From: Sphingomonas sp. JUb134
GTDB taxonomy: Bacteria > Pseudomonadota > Alphaproteobacteria > Sphingomonadales > Sphingomonadaceae
Length of the DNA: 64,000 nucleotides
Direction of reading: 5' to 3'
Assembly: GCF_004341505.2 (NCBI RefSeq)
Contig: NZ_SLYP02000001.1
Span: 2,814,501-2,878,500 of the forward strand
The notes under the pieces: generated by a model
The model's input: only the letters and a program-made list of their open reading frames with translations
Databases searched by the model: none
Told to the model about the DNA's origin: nothing
Position numbers and translations under genes: made by a program
In this document: positions 23,091 through 31,324 of the stretch, piece after piece
Position numbering within the stretch: position 1 is the stretch's first letter
How the letters are laid out: each line of letters starts with the position of its first letter

Positions 23091-23521
23091 TCTGCGTTGA
23101 CTTCGAATTCTTGGATGCCGGCGTAGGTGATGCCGTCGCGGGCGGAGGGGCTGGACGCACCGCCCACCCAGTCGATCGAGCCGAAGTGGACGCCGGCGAT
23201 CGTCGGGACCTGGTCCTCGAGCGCGACGCGGACCCGATGCATCAGCGTGTGGAGCTTCGAGCGCTGCGTGCCGCGGTAGATGATCACCACCTGCACGGTG
23301 AACCGCTCGGCCTGCTCGCCCTTCCCGCCGTCGTTGGCGACATCGATGTCGCCGATCAGCACGAACTGCCGCTCGGTCGTGTCGCGTGGATCCAGCTGCG
23401 GGGTTTCGGTGGTCACCTCGACGGTGTCGCTGCCGATCGCCGCGTCCAGGAGCGCGAACACGCCATCCGACGTGGCCGAGAGAAGGTCGACGGCGGCGGG
23501 AAGGTCGACGACGTCGCTCAT
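23081..23521 (-). CDS. Tail terminator / completion protein (DUF3168-like)
   Basis: A 146-residue protein with an N-terminal helix (VDLPAAVDLLSATSDGVFAL), a strand ending RQFVLIGDIDVANDGG, then ERFTVQVVIIYRGTQRSKLH and LMHRVRVALEDQVPTIAGVH. This alpha/beta pattern is DUF3168/gpU-like: the protein caps the finished tail tube and binds the head completion protein. It overlaps the gene before it by 4 bp and lies between the HK97-gp10-like gene and the tail tube gene, as expected. Confidence 0.8.
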   Translation of the reverse strand: MSDVVDLPAAVDLLSATSDGVFALLDAAIGSDTVEVTTETPQLDPRDTTERQFVLIGDIDVANDGGKGEQAERFTVQVVIIYRGTQRSKLHTLMHRVRVALEDQVPTIAGVHFGSIDWVGGASSPSARDGITYAGIQEFEVNAEPA

Positions 23522-24084
23522 TGCTTGCTCCCCGCCCGCGCAAGCGCCTGGCTCCAGAATTCGGACAGGTGCAGCTCGGCGGCTTCCTGAAGCAGCGGTT
23601 GCGCGATGTAGGGTCGCGCAGCCGTCGCCTTCACGCGCATCTTGTAGGGGCTGCCGATCGGCGTCCCCTTGTTGGGACCGCGGCGGCGCAGGCGGTCGCT
23701 GCTGCCGCCGTACACGATCTTCCGTTCGCTGGTTTTGCCGTTGCCAGTGGCACGCCGCTTCTTGACCCGGCGCGTGACCACCACCGTCTGGCCGTCCCTC
23801 CCTTGTTCGATGAGGCGGGCAACCAGGCCATCCAGCTTGCGTGTTCCGCGGGACTTGCCGAGCGCGCCGACCTGCAGCTTCAGCTTGTTGAAGAGCACCC
23901 GTAGCGACAGCGAGGCCTCGGTCGCTCCGGTATCCTTCGCCACGTCGATCTTCTGTGCCGCGAGGATCTCGCGACCCAGCATCCCCATTTCGACGGCGAG
24001 CTCGTCGTGCGCGGCCGCCGGCAATCCATCGAACAGAGCCTGCGCCTCGATCAGCCCTTCGACGCGGGATCTACGGCCCGCCAT
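23518..24084 (-). CDS. HK97 gp10-like minor tail / head-tail joining protein
   Basis: A 188-residue basic protein starting MAGRRSRVEGLIEAQALFDG, with ELAVEMGMLGREILAAQKID, DTGATEASLSLRV and the C-terminal RPYIAQPLLQEAAELHLSEF. These are the landmarks of HK97 gp10/lambda Z-like proteins (an N-terminal helix, D-T-G-x-L-x-x-S region, and R-P-F/Y-x-x-P-A near the end). Start at 24084 overlaps the head closure stop; the extended frame to 24333 is antisense-like sequence of the neighbour. It completes the tail before head joining. Confidence 0.85.
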   Translation of the reverse strand: MAGRRSRVEGLIEAQALFDGLPAAAHDELAVEMGMLGREILAAQKIDVAKDTGATEASLSLRVLFNKLKLQVGALGKSRGTRKLDGLVARLIEQGRDGQTVVVTRRVKKRRATGNGKTSERKIVYGGSSDRLRRRGPNKGTPIGSPYKMRVKATAARPYIAQPLLQEAAELHLSEFWSQALARAGSKQ

Positions 24085-24425
24085 CAGCTGGCCTTCAGCG
24101 CCGCCGCCGTGGTCGCCAGGATCACCAGCTGCTCGCGGGTGCCGTGCGGATCCGCGGCCGAGGTGATGTTCAGCTCGAGGGCGCCGTGACGCACCTGGTC
24201 GTCGGTGCGGATGCCTTCGCGGTAGCGGATCACGATGCGGTAGCTCGAGACCCCCTGCAGGACGTGCTCTGCCAAGCCCTCTTTGCCGTCGAGGCTGGCC
24301 ACCTCGGCACGCGGCGTGGCGATCGTCGCCCACTCGTCCGTGTAGCCGCCCTTGCCGTCCTTCTGCCGCGAGCGCCGGCGGATCTCGATGCGGTGCCGGA
24401 GCCGCCCGGCAGCCAGGCTGCTCAT
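24084..24425 (-). CDS. Head closure protein
   Basis: A 113-residue protein of the phage head-closure/head-tail adaptor family (HK97 gp7/SPP1 gp16-like): LAAGRLRHRIEIRRRSRQKD, GYTDEWATIATPRAEVASLD, then SYRIVIRYREGIRTDDQVRH and REQLVILATT. The short beta-barrel plugs the portal-connector channel after packaging. It overlaps the connector gene by 4 bp upstream and the gp10-like gene by one to three bases downstream. Confidence 0.85.
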   Translation of the reverse strand: MSSLAAGRLRHRIEIRRRSRQKDGKGGYTDEWATIATPRAEVASLDGKEGLAEHVLQGVSSYRIVIRYREGIRTDDQVRHGALELNITSAADPHGTREQLVILATTAAALKAS

Positions 24426-24697
24426 GCAGTCAACGGCAGATGCGGCCGGAGCGCCAGCATGGCTGAGCGTTCCACCTCAGCGGAGATCGCGCCTGCTTCG
24501 CGGTTCCGGTAGAACTCGGCGACCAGCAGCAGGATCAGCATGCGCAGATCCGCCGGCGCGCCAGCGGCCAGCGGCGTGCCGGTCCGCTTCTCGATCCAGG
24601 CGACCGCCGCGTCGTGGTAAAGTTCGAGCAGCGCGTCGTCGACGTCTTCGGCGCGGCACTGGTCGCGCAGCAACGCGACGTCGACGACAGCGCCCAT
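24422..24697 (-). CDS. Head-tail connector (gp6-like)
   Basis: A 91-residue helical protein: VALLRDQCRAEDVDDALLEL, YHDAAVAWIEKRTGTPLAAG, LRMLILLLVAEFYRNREAG. This is the HK97 gp6/Phage_connect_1 pattern, in which a ring attaches under the portal. The start at 24697 overlaps the stop of the Ala-rich upstream gene by one base. Confidence 0.85.
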   Translation of the reverse strand: MGAVVDVALLRDQCRAEDVDDALLELYHDAAVAWIEKRTGTPLAAGAPADLRMLILLLVAEFYRNREAGAISAEVERSAMLALRPHLPLTA

Positions 24698-25167
24698 TAT
24701 GCGCGCGCCGCCGCGATCGCGGCCGGGTGGGTGTCGCCCCAGCGGGCATCTTCAGCCGCCCGCGCCTCGCCGGCGGGCAGTACGATGACGGCGTTGCAGG
24801 CATGGCCGCCGTGGTCGACCAGGACGCGCATCTCCACCAGCTCGTCGGGATCGAAGCTGGCGTGCTCCAGCGAAAGCACCTGCGACAGACCCGACGTGGC
24901 CTGCTGGGCGCTCGTTGCTGCCCACTGGCTCGACGTCATAGCCGACGCCGCCAGCGCGGCCGCGCTGGCGGCGCTACTGGCAGCAATCGTCGCGGTGTGC
25001 GCCGCCAAGCTGGTCGAAGCGGCTGCCGCCTCTGCAGAGGCTGCCGCGGAGTCGGCCACATGCGCCGCCGCGGTCGCGGGTTGCGCGGCCGGGGCAGCGT
25101 CGGACGTCGCCGGCGCAGCAGCGGTGGCAGGGGTCGGCATGCGCCGGCCCGATTGATTCTGGCTCAT
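24697..25167 (-). CDS. Ala-rich hypothetical phage protein between capsid and connector
   Basis: 156 residues. The first 95 are an Ala/Thr/Ser-rich tract (ATAAAPATSDAAPAAQPATA), partly coiled-coil-like, resembling the Ala-rich spacers of the tail tip protein. The C-terminal 60 residues (LSLEHASFDPDELVEMRVLV, DHGGHACNAVIVLPAGEARA) look like a small folded domain. Position directly after the capsid suggests a head decoration or accessory head protein, but nothing in the sequence proves it. Start chosen as the first ATG, MSQNQSGRR. Confidence 0.6.
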   Translation of the reverse strand: MSQNQSGRRMPTPATAAAPATSDAAPAAQPATAAAHVADSAAASAEAAAASTSLAAHTATIAASSAASAAALAASAMTSSQWAATSAQQATSGLSQVLSLEHASFDPDELVEMRVLVDHGGHACNAVIVLPAGEARAAEDARWGDTHPAAIAAARA

Positions 25168-25198
25168 GAGGCCCTCTCGATCGTGGGGGACGAAGCAA

Positions 25199-25220
25199 GC
25201 GGGCGGCCGAAGCCGCCCGC
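25199..25220 (-). terminator. Hairpin after the capsid gene
   Basis: GCGGGCGGC and GCCGCCCGC flank a 4-nt loop that reads TTCG on the minus strand, giving an exceptionally stable stem, 7 bp beyond the capsid stop. It is followed by TTGCTTCG rather than a pure T-run, so it may be a partial terminator or an RNase barrier that protects the capsid message. Confidence 0.6.
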
Positions 25221-25226
25221 GCCAGC

Positions 25227-26480
25227 TCAGGCGTTCGGGCCGTGCTGGTAGTGCTTCACCGGTGCGCCGGCGGACATCAGGTCGCCGTCATGACGCGACC
25301 AGGCGAGGAAGCCGACCTGGCCCTTGCGGGTGAAGGTGCTGTCGTCGAACCGGAACAGCGTCACCTGCATGGTGTCGCGGATCAGGTACTCCTTGAGGTT
25401 GCCGAACAGGATCGACTTCGCGTTCGGCGCCGCCACCGGCATGTGCTGGTTGATGCGGTAGCGGTAGCCGAGGAGCACGTCCGGCTCCTTGGTCGACACG
25501 CCCGGCACCCACAGCGGCCGGCCCTCGCTGTCCTTGAGCTTCTTCAGCTCGCGGAGCGTGGTGTCGTGAAACATGAACGCGGTGCCCGGCATCGAGCGGT
25601 AGGCCGGATCGACCGAGTGCTCCAGGTCGACCAGCGAGTCGTGGTCGACGGGAGCGCCGACGGCGCCGATCTTGCCGGCGGCCGAGGCGGTGACGATACC
25701 GCGCGGCTGATTGATGCCGGTGCCGGTGGTGAAATGCCGGTTGCTGATCCGGGCGATGCGCATGGCGGCGGCGCGGCGGATGAACGCCTCGATGTCCATC
25801 CCCGGCCCCTGATCCTGGATCAGTTCGAACGGGACGGTGAACACCTTGGAGCTGTACTTGTACGCCCCGATCTCGATCGAGCCGAACTCCAGCTCGTCAT
25901 CGCTGGCGGGCTGGTTCTCGGCGACGATCTCGCCCTCGGCCGTGGTGTCGTCGATCGTCGGCCACGGGATCGGAGCGCCACCCGCCGTCTGGATGATCGT
26001 GGCGGCATCGCGCATGCCGCCGAACGCCGCCAGGGCCTCGAGCAAGCGGCCGCCCCATCCGGTCGGCACCAGATAGCCGCCGGCGCCGGCGTTGCTCTGC
26101 TGGCCCGACTGCTCGTTGCGCGCGATACCCGTGCGCAGCACCGTCATCTCCTCGTTGGAGAGGCCGCGCTCGCCGACCATCAGGAAGTTGCGGAACGCCG
26201 CGTTGTAGCGATCGGCACCCTCGCGCTGCTCCTGGGTCATGCCGGCGCGCGCGCGGTTGTCGATCTCGGTCTGCTGCTGCTCGAGCTGCTCGTTGCCGTC
26301 GATCTCGGCCTGCCGCTCGTAGCGCTCGATCTGCGCATCGATGCGGTCGATTTCGGCATACAGGCCGTCGACCTGGTTCTCGATCTCCTTGGTGAACTTG
26401 TCACCGGTGTTGGTGTCGAGAAGATTGCGGGCCTGGCGCGCCTTGTCGGCGCGCTGGTCCCGAAGCGCCTTGATGTTCAT
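25227..26480 (-). CDS. HK97-family major capsid protein
   Basis: 417 residues. The N-terminal about 105 residues are a charged coiled coil (LRDQRADKARQARNLLDT, GLYAEIDRIDAQIERYERQA), the delta domain scaffold normally removed by the phage protease. The HK97 core follows: GAGGYLVPTGWGGRLLEALA, IEIGAYKYSSKVFTVPFELI, HFTTGTGINQPRGIVTASAA, TAFMFHDTTLRELKKLKDSE and GYRYRINQHMP. Full length. GGAG lies upstream. Hairpins flank the gene on both sides, unusual in this otherwise overlapping operon. Confidence 0.96.
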   Translation of the reverse strand: MNIKALRDQRADKARQARNLLDTNTGDKFTKEIENQVDGLYAEIDRIDAQIERYERQAEIDGNEQLEQQQTEIDNRARAGMTQEQREGADRYNAAFRNFLMVGERGLSNEEMTVLRTGIARNEQSGQQSNAGAGGYLVPTGWGGRLLEALAAFGGMRDAATIIQTAGGAPIPWPTIDDTTAEGEIVAENQPASDDELEFGSIEIGAYKYSSKVFTVPFELIQDQGPGMDIEAFIRRAAAMRIARISNRHFTTGTGINQPRGIVTASAAGKIGAVGAPVDHDSLVDLEHSVDPAYRSMPGTAFMFHDTTLRELKKLKDSEGRPLWVPGVSTKEPDVLLGYRYRINQHMPVAAPNAKSILFGNLKEYLIRDTMQVTLFRFDDSTFTRKGQVGFLAWSRHDGDLMSAGAPVKHYQHGPNA

Positions 26481-26499
26481 GGGGTCTGCTCCAAAAGAA

Positions 26500-26520
26500 A
26501 GCCCCGCGGAAGGCGGGGCT
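26500..26520 (-). terminator. Terminator-like hairpin directly before the capsid gene
   Basis: On the minus strand AGCCCCGC-CTTCC-GCGGGGCT is followed by TTCTTTT, a canonical intrinsic-terminator layout, and then at once by the capsid GGAG site and ATG at 26480. It lies in the 81-bp gap between protease and capsid, the only sizeable gap in this part of the operon. It may reduce read-through from upstream or be the 5' stabilising end of a processed capsid message. Confidence 0.65.
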
Positions 26521-26561
26521 GGTCAGGCGCGCGGGGCCGGCGCCGTTGGGGGTGTCGGCCG

Positions 26562-27278
26562 TCAGGCGGCCGTGCGTTCGTAGAGGCCGAGCCGCGCCAG
26601 CATGCGCTGGCGGATGCCCTCGTCGGGCGCTTCCTCGATCAGCGCCTTGGGTGCGCGGGCATAGGCGGACAGGTTGAAGGCGCGCGCCTCGGCCGAGGCA
26701 GCGGCAGTCGTCTCCAGGATTGCGTCGGCAAAGCCGTTCTCGACGGCTTCGGCCGCCGTGAACCAGGTCTCTGCCTTCATCCAGGCGACCACCTCGTCGC
26801 TGGTCTTGCCGGTCCGGCCGACGTAGCCGTCCACCAGCACGCCATCGACCTTGCCGAGCAGATCGGCGGTGGTGCGCAGCTCGTCCTGATTGCCAAGCGC
26901 GAAGGTCCACGCCTGGTGGATCATGTAGAAGGCGCCGTCCGCGATCTCGATGCGGTCGCATGCGAGCGTCAGCGCGGTGGCGGCCGACGCGGCCAGGCCG
27001 TCCACCTTTGCGGTGAAAGTCGCGGCATGACCGCGGATCGCCGCCATCATCGCGCGCGCCTCGAACACGTCGCCGCCCGGGCTGTTGATCCGCAGCACGA
27101 CGTTGGGCGCGGTGATGGCCGAGATTTCGCGCGAGAAGTCGGCGGCCGAGACGCCCCAATACTCGTCGATCGGGCCGTACACGTAGACGGTGGCGGTATC
27201 GCCAGCCACCTCCGAGCGGATGCCGGCCGGGCGCTCGGCGTTGGCCCGCAGCAGGTTCAGCAGCTGCCTATTCTTCAT
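26562..27278 (-). CDS. Head maturation protease, ClpP-like
   Basis: A 238-residue serine protease of the ClpP/crotonase-fold phage prohead group. It contains YVYGPIDEYWGVSAADFSRE, VVLRINSPGGDVFEARAMMA, the nucleophile Ser in GLAASAATALTLACDR, the catalytic His in YMIHQAWTFA, and KVDGVLVDGYVGRTGKTSDE. It would cleave the delta domain of the capsid protein encoded next. The ATG at 27278 (MKNRQLLNLL) overlaps the portal stop. Family-typical length. Confidence 0.93.
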   Translation of the reverse strand: MKNRQLLNLLRANAERPAGIRSEVAGDTATVYVYGPIDEYWGVSAADFSREISAITAPNVVLRINSPGGDVFEARAMMAAIRGHAATFTAKVDGLAASAATALTLACDRIEIADGAFYMIHQAWTFALGNQDELRTTADLLGKVDGVLVDGYVGRTGKTSDEVVAWMKAETWFTAAEAVENGFADAILETTAAASAEARAFNLSAYARAPKALIEEAPDEGIRQRMLARLGLYERTAA

Positions 27279-28638
27279 CGTCGTTCTCCGGATCGACCGC
27301 AGGCTCGTCCTCGGCCGGTGTCGGGCCATCGGCCGCAGGTTGCTGGGGCCCCGCCGACGCAGCGCTCGGGACGTAGACTTCGTCGCCGCCGGGCACGGGT
27401 GGCAGGTTCTTGAGGCGGCGGATCTCGTTGACGCTCATGAAGCCGGGCAGCTGGTTGCCGCCGAGCGCCACGCGGAAGAACTCGCCCTGCGACTTGCTGT
27501 CGCCCTGCATGAACGCGTCGACGTCGAACTCGCAGAAGAACTCGGACCGCTTGGCGCCGACGATCGGGAAGAGCTTGCGGTTCAGCTCCTTCTGGAACCG
27601 CACCAGGTGCGGCAGCAGCGTGTGGCGATGCAGGCTGTTGCGCTGCTGCTCGAGGCCCGTGCCCCAGCTCGTCGACTTCTCGGTCTCACCGATCATGAAC
27701 GGCGGTACGCCGAAGATCCGCGCGACGTCGATCGAGGAATATTGCAGCAGTTCTAGCAACTGCGCGTCCCGCGCCGTGAGCTGCAGGCGCTTCCACTCAC
27801 CGCCATTCGTCAGGATCAGCGGATTGTGCGCGTTGGCGACGCCCTGCCGCTTGTTGCGCAAATACTCTTTGAACGCGTCGGCCTGCTCGGGGGTAGTGCC
27901 GGTCGGGAACTGGAAATAGTCGTTCGTCAGCAGCCCGTCTTTGAACTGCCCGGCGGTGTACTGGCGGCCAGCAATCCCGATGCCGATCGTCTCGGCATGG
28001 TACGAGATCGGCGATAGCGCGCAGATCCCGTCCGCGTCCCGGCCGGGACCGCGGAAGTGGATCACGTAGCTGTCGTGATGCGTCTCCTGGCTGCCATCCC
28101 GGTTGGTGAAGCGGTACCAGATCGAGCCCTGCGACCGGAACGGCTGCACGTTCGTCGGCGGATACCAGTCGATCGACGTCAGGCGGCCGTTACGAGCCTG
28201 GCGCATCAGGCCGTAGCCGTTGCCGCGCAGGAGCACCGCCATGCTCGCAAGCTCGATCAGCTCCGGGCCCGACATTTCCCCGTTGGGCTGGTCGCGCAGC
28301 AGCGGCGCATACGGGTGATCGTCAGCGCGCTTGCGGCCGCCCTTCCCGTCGCGCTGGTAGACCACCAGCGGCAGCGTCATGTTGGCGCCGGCGATCAGCG
28401 TCACGCACCGCCAGACGGCCGACATGCGCATCGCCGTCTCGGCGTTGACGGTGACGCCGGCGGCCTGCTGGCTCCCGCCTCCGAACCACTCGATCACCGC
28501 GGCGTCGCCGGCGATCACCGGCGCGCTTTCGGTCGCTGCTTGAACCCCGCCCGAAGCGGCGTCGTCGAGCGGCGGGCCACCATTGTGGCCCATCTGGGCG
28601 CTCGTGCCGCCCAGCTCGTGTCCGAATGCGAGACGCAT
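27268..28638 (-). CDS. Portal protein (HK97/lambda-like)
   Basis: 456 residues starting MRLAFGHELGG at an ATG overlapping the terminase stop (TGATG). Portal family features: VNAETAMRMSAVWRCVTLIA, LPLVVYQRDGKGGRKRADDH, PLLRDQPNGEMSGPELIELA, LLRGNGYGLMRQ, the Asp-rich stem region, DVARIFGVPPFMIGETEKST and LEQQRNSLHRHTLLPHLVRF. The C-terminal tail is Pro/Glu/Asp-rich. It forms the dodecameric vertex for packaging and connector assembly. Confidence 0.95.
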   Translation of the reverse strand: MRLAFGHELGGTSAQMGHNGGPPLDDAASGGVQAATESAPVIAGDAAVIEWFGGGSQQAAGVTVNAETAMRMSAVWRCVTLIAGANMTLPLVVYQRDGKGGRKRADDHPYAPLLRDQPNGEMSGPELIELASMAVLLRGNGYGLMRQARNGRLTSIDWYPPTNVQPFRSQGSIWYRFTNRDGSQETHHDSYVIHFRGPGRDADGICALSPISYHAETIGIGIAGRQYTAGQFKDGLLTNDYFQFPTGTTPEQADAFKEYLRNKRQGVANAHNPLILTNGGEWKRLQLTARDAQLLELLQYSSIDVARIFGVPPFMIGETEKSTSWGTGLEQQRNSLHRHTLLPHLVRFQKELNRKLFPIVGAKRSEFFCEFDVDAFMQGDSKSQGEFFRVALGGNQLPGFMSVNEIRRLKNLPPVPGGDEVYVPSAASAGPQQPAADGPTPAEDEPAVDPENDDEE

Positions 28639-30461
28639 CAGGAATCGAGATCCAGGAACAGGGCGCCGCTGGCACCGCCCAATCCGTCCGCCTCGGCCGC
28701 GCCGGCGCCCATCGCGCTGGTGACGATGCCGTCGATGCGACCGCGCGAGCGCTTCTTGTCGAACGCGCGGTTCTTCTGCCCGTCGGTGACGATCGCAGCG
28801 TTGGCCGCACAGCTGTAGGTGACGGGAGAGTCGTCGATCACGATCGTCTCCTTCAAAATGCGGTCTTCGAACCGCTCGATCGAGCGAGGCATGCAGTGCT
28901 GCTTGTCCTCGAACATGACCTTGGTGCCCTGCGCATGCGGGACCATCTTCAGGCCGGTGCCCTGCGGCTCCTTCGGCCCTTTGTAGCGCCAGGCGGCGAA
29001 ACCGATTTCCTCGCAGGCCGTCTCGAAATCGGCCATGTGAGCGGGGTCGAACACCAGCTCGACGACGTTGTGCTCGGCGCAGAGCGCGGCGACCTGGGCG
29101 GCGACGAAGCTCTTGTCGATCGTTGCCCCGTCGACCGCGACCAGGTGGCCTTCCTCGACCCATTCCTCGTAGGGCGCCTGGTCGCTTTTGGCCCGGTCGG
29201 CCAGACCGTCTTTGGTCGTCCAGTACCAGGTCTTCTGCCAGAACACGCCGGCGCCATCGACCCAGGTGGCAGTCAGCGCCGTAAGATCGTTCTTCTTCGA
29301 CAGGTCCAGGCTGAGCCAGCACCGGCAGCCCTTCAGCGCCGCGATCGTCTCGTCGTCGACCGGCGCCAGGACCGCCGCCCATTTCTCTTCCGAGATCCAG
29401 AAGTCGGCCGCACCGGTCGGGATGCCGAAGTAGAGGCGCTTGACGCTGCTGGCAGTCGACAGCCGGGTCCGGGCGGTCTGAACCTCCTCACGGATATTTG
29501 CGATCGGGTACGTGATGCCCAGCGCCGGCAGCGCCTTCTGCCAGCACGCCTCGTTGTCGAAGACGGTCTCCCGGTCCTTCTTGTCGACCCGGGCGACGAA
29601 CGCGAACTGCGTATCGTCGCGGATCTCGCCCCGCGCGATCTTCTGCGCCGTTTCCGAATAGGAGGTGCCGACCAGCTGCGCCGTCGCCGGCGTGTTGGTC
29701 CCCAGCACCATCATCGCGCTGCCGGCGACCTTGGTGATCGCCCGCCGCCAGATCTCGATCTGCGCGTCGCTCGTGAACTCGTGGATCTCGTCGGCCAGCA
29801 CCATGCGCGGCCGCGGGCCTGACTGCGCTGCGCCGCCGGCGAGCGGCAGGAAGAACGACTTCGACGCCGGATGCCAGAGCTTCCAGACGTTGTCGTTCTC
29901 GCCGCTGGTGACGATGTGCCCCAGCCCTTCCAGGCTGTCGCCTTCGTCGTAGCCCGGCACCTGGGCGCGGCACATCGCCACCGCGTCCTTGAACAGCACG
30001 TTCGCGGTCTGCTTGTTCGCCGCGATCGAATAGACCTGCGACCGCTCGAACCCGCACCAGCCCATCGCGTAGAGACCGAGCCCTGCCATCAACGGCGACT
30101 TGGCCTGGCCCTTGCCGGTCTCGATCCATGCCGACCGGAAGCGCCAGCGCCCTTCCGCGTTGACCCAGCCCATCAGCGAGCCGGCGCAAAACACCTGGTA
30201 GGGCAGCAGGTGGAACGGCTTGCCCGCCGCCGGCCCGTCCGTGATCGTGAACAGCGACGGAAAGAAGTCCAGCACGCGCTGGGCCAGCTCCGGCCGCCAG
30301 AAGTACCCTCGCCGCGCTGCGTCCCGAATGTCGCGGAGGTGTCGTTCGCAGGCGTATCGGACCAGGTCGCCCACGACGAAGTCGCCGCGGACCGCCGCTT
30401 CCGCCCAGGCGGTCGTCGGGTCGGGCGACTTCCCCCTAGCCGGCCGGGCCAAGGAAGGCAT
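28638..30461 (-). CDS. Terminase large subunit (HK97 type)
   Basis: A 607-residue packaging motor. The ATPase domain has the Walker A-like WIETGKGQAKSPLMAGLGLY and Walker B MVLADEIHEF, with the coupling motif in MVLGTNTPATAQLVGTSYSE. The nuclease domain has CWLSLDLSKKNDLTALTATW (first Asp), LVFDPAHMADFETACEEIGF and the C-terminal RGRIDGIVTSAMGAGAAEAD (last Asp). Length and motifs fit the Terminase_1/HK97 gp2 family; HK97-type cos packaging is likely, supported by the HNH gene just upstream. It overlaps TerS by 26 bp. Confidence 0.96.
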   Translation of the reverse strand: MPSLARPARGKSPDPTTAWAEAAVRGDFVVGDLVRYACERHLRDIRDAARRGYFWRPELAQRVLDFFPSLFTITDGPAAGKPFHLLPYQVFCAGSLMGWVNAEGRWRFRSAWIETGKGQAKSPLMAGLGLYAMGWCGFERSQVYSIAANKQTANVLFKDAVAMCRAQVPGYDEGDSLEGLGHIVTSGENDNVWKLWHPASKSFFLPLAGGAAQSGPRPRMVLADEIHEFTSDAQIEIWRRAITKVAGSAMMVLGTNTPATAQLVGTSYSETAQKIARGEIRDDTQFAFVARVDKKDRETVFDNEACWQKALPALGITYPIANIREEVQTARTRLSTASSVKRLYFGIPTGAADFWISEEKWAAVLAPVDDETIAALKGCRCWLSLDLSKKNDLTALTATWVDGAGVFWQKTWYWTTKDGLADRAKSDQAPYEEWVEEGHLVAVDGATIDKSFVAAQVAALCAEHNVVELVFDPAHMADFETACEEIGFAAWRYKGPKEPQGTGLKMVPHAQGTKVMFEDKQHCMPRSIERFEDRILKETIVIDDSPVTYSCAANAAIVTDGQKNRAFDKKRSRGRIDGIVTSAMGAGAAEADGLGGASGALFLDLDS

Positions 30462-30897
30462 CGGCGCCCGCAGAGCGGACCCGGCTCTTCACGACCTTGC
30501 CGACCTTGCCACGCCGCCCGGGCGACAGCCCCAGCTGCGCCTCGAGGCGCTCGGCGGTGTTCTCCGCCTCCCGCATCGCCTTGTAGTAGATCGACAGGCG
30601 GGCGATCGCCTTGGGGTTGTCGGCGTTCGGCTCGTCGACGATCCCGCCGCTGGCGACTGCCTGCGAGCACCGGTCGTAAACGATGTACGCCAGCACCAGG
30701 CGCTGCAGGGCGTGCCCGTTCGACGAAGAGAGGATCTCGCGCGACGTCATCTCGTCGACGATCCGCCGCCAGTGATTGGCCGCGACGACACGCTCGGCCG
30801 CTTCCGGCAGCAGGGTGTCCCAGGCAGGCTCCTTCACGACCGAGTTGTCGGCCGGCGGCGCCGGATCAGCGGCTTTGGTCTTCCGCTTCGTCACCAT
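30436..30897 (-). CDS. Terminase small subunit (P27-like)
   Basis: A 153-residue protein starting at the ATG at 30897, which has GGAGG at good spacing; GTG codons at 30903 and 30900 are alternatives. Lys/Pro-rich start, then AWDTLLPEAAERVVAANHWR, LQRLVLAYIVYDRCSQAVAS, NPKAIARLSIYYKAMREAEN and LEAQLGLSPGRRGKVGK. The helical pattern with L-G-L-S-P-x-x-R near the end is the phage P27 small terminase signature. It recognises the phage DNA for packaging with TerL. Confidence 0.88.
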   Translation of the reverse strand: MVTKRKTKAADPAPPADNSVVKEPAWDTLLPEAAERVVAANHWRRIVDEMTSREILSSSNGHALQRLVLAYIVYDRCSQAVASGGIVDEPNADNPKAIARLSIYYKAMREAENTAERLEAQLGLSPGRRGKVGKVVKSRVRSAGADAFLGPAG

Positions 30898-31324
30898 CAC
30901 CACCCTCCCCGGAGCCCGAACTTTTTACTCTGGAAACGGTCTCGCTGCACACGGACCTCCCATGCGGTGTCCGGCCAACCGGCGCCCGACTTTGGCCCCC
31001 CCGGGGGGGGCGGCGCGCCCCGGCGCCGCGCCAGGGGTGCTCGGGGTTGGTCGGTCGCCCATCGCGGCCGACGCCGCGGGCACCGCGGGCGACCTGGTGC
31101 CCGAACTGCTCGGCCGTCACGACCTGGTGACACGGGTCGCACAGGTTGCGGGTGTTCTCGTCCTCGTCGCTGCCGCCCTTGGCGAGTGGCACGATGTGGT
31201 CGACCACCGTCGCGATCGTCGCGCGGTCGGCGGCCATGCAGCGCTCGCAGAGCCCGTTGGTGCGGGCCAGGCGACGAGCCCGTTGCTCCTGACCTGCGCG
31301 CCCGCGCAGGCGTTCCACGGTCAC
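30866..31324 (-). CDS. HNH endonuclease
   Basis: 152 residues from the GTG at 31324 that overlaps the DUF3164 stop (GTGA); an in-frame ATG at 31357 is the alternative. Basic N-terminus, then LARTNGLCERCMAADRATIA, VVDHIVPLAKGGSDEDENTR and NLCDPCHQVVTAEQFGHQVA: a classic HNH fold with two C-x-x-C zinc pairs and the D-H-I-x-P box. HNH proteins next to terS/terL in HK97-like phages are needed for cos cleavage. The C-terminal tail is low-complexity and contains a G8/C7 run on DNA level (around 30995-31010). Confidence 0.88.
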   Translation of the reverse strand: MTVERLRGRAGQEQRARRLARTNGLCERCMAADRATIATVVDHIVPLAKGGSDEDENTRNLCDPCHQVVTAEQFGHQVARGARGVGRDGRPTNPEHPWRGAGARRPPRGGQSRAPVGRTPHGRSVCSETVSRVKSSGSGEGGDGDEAEDQSR

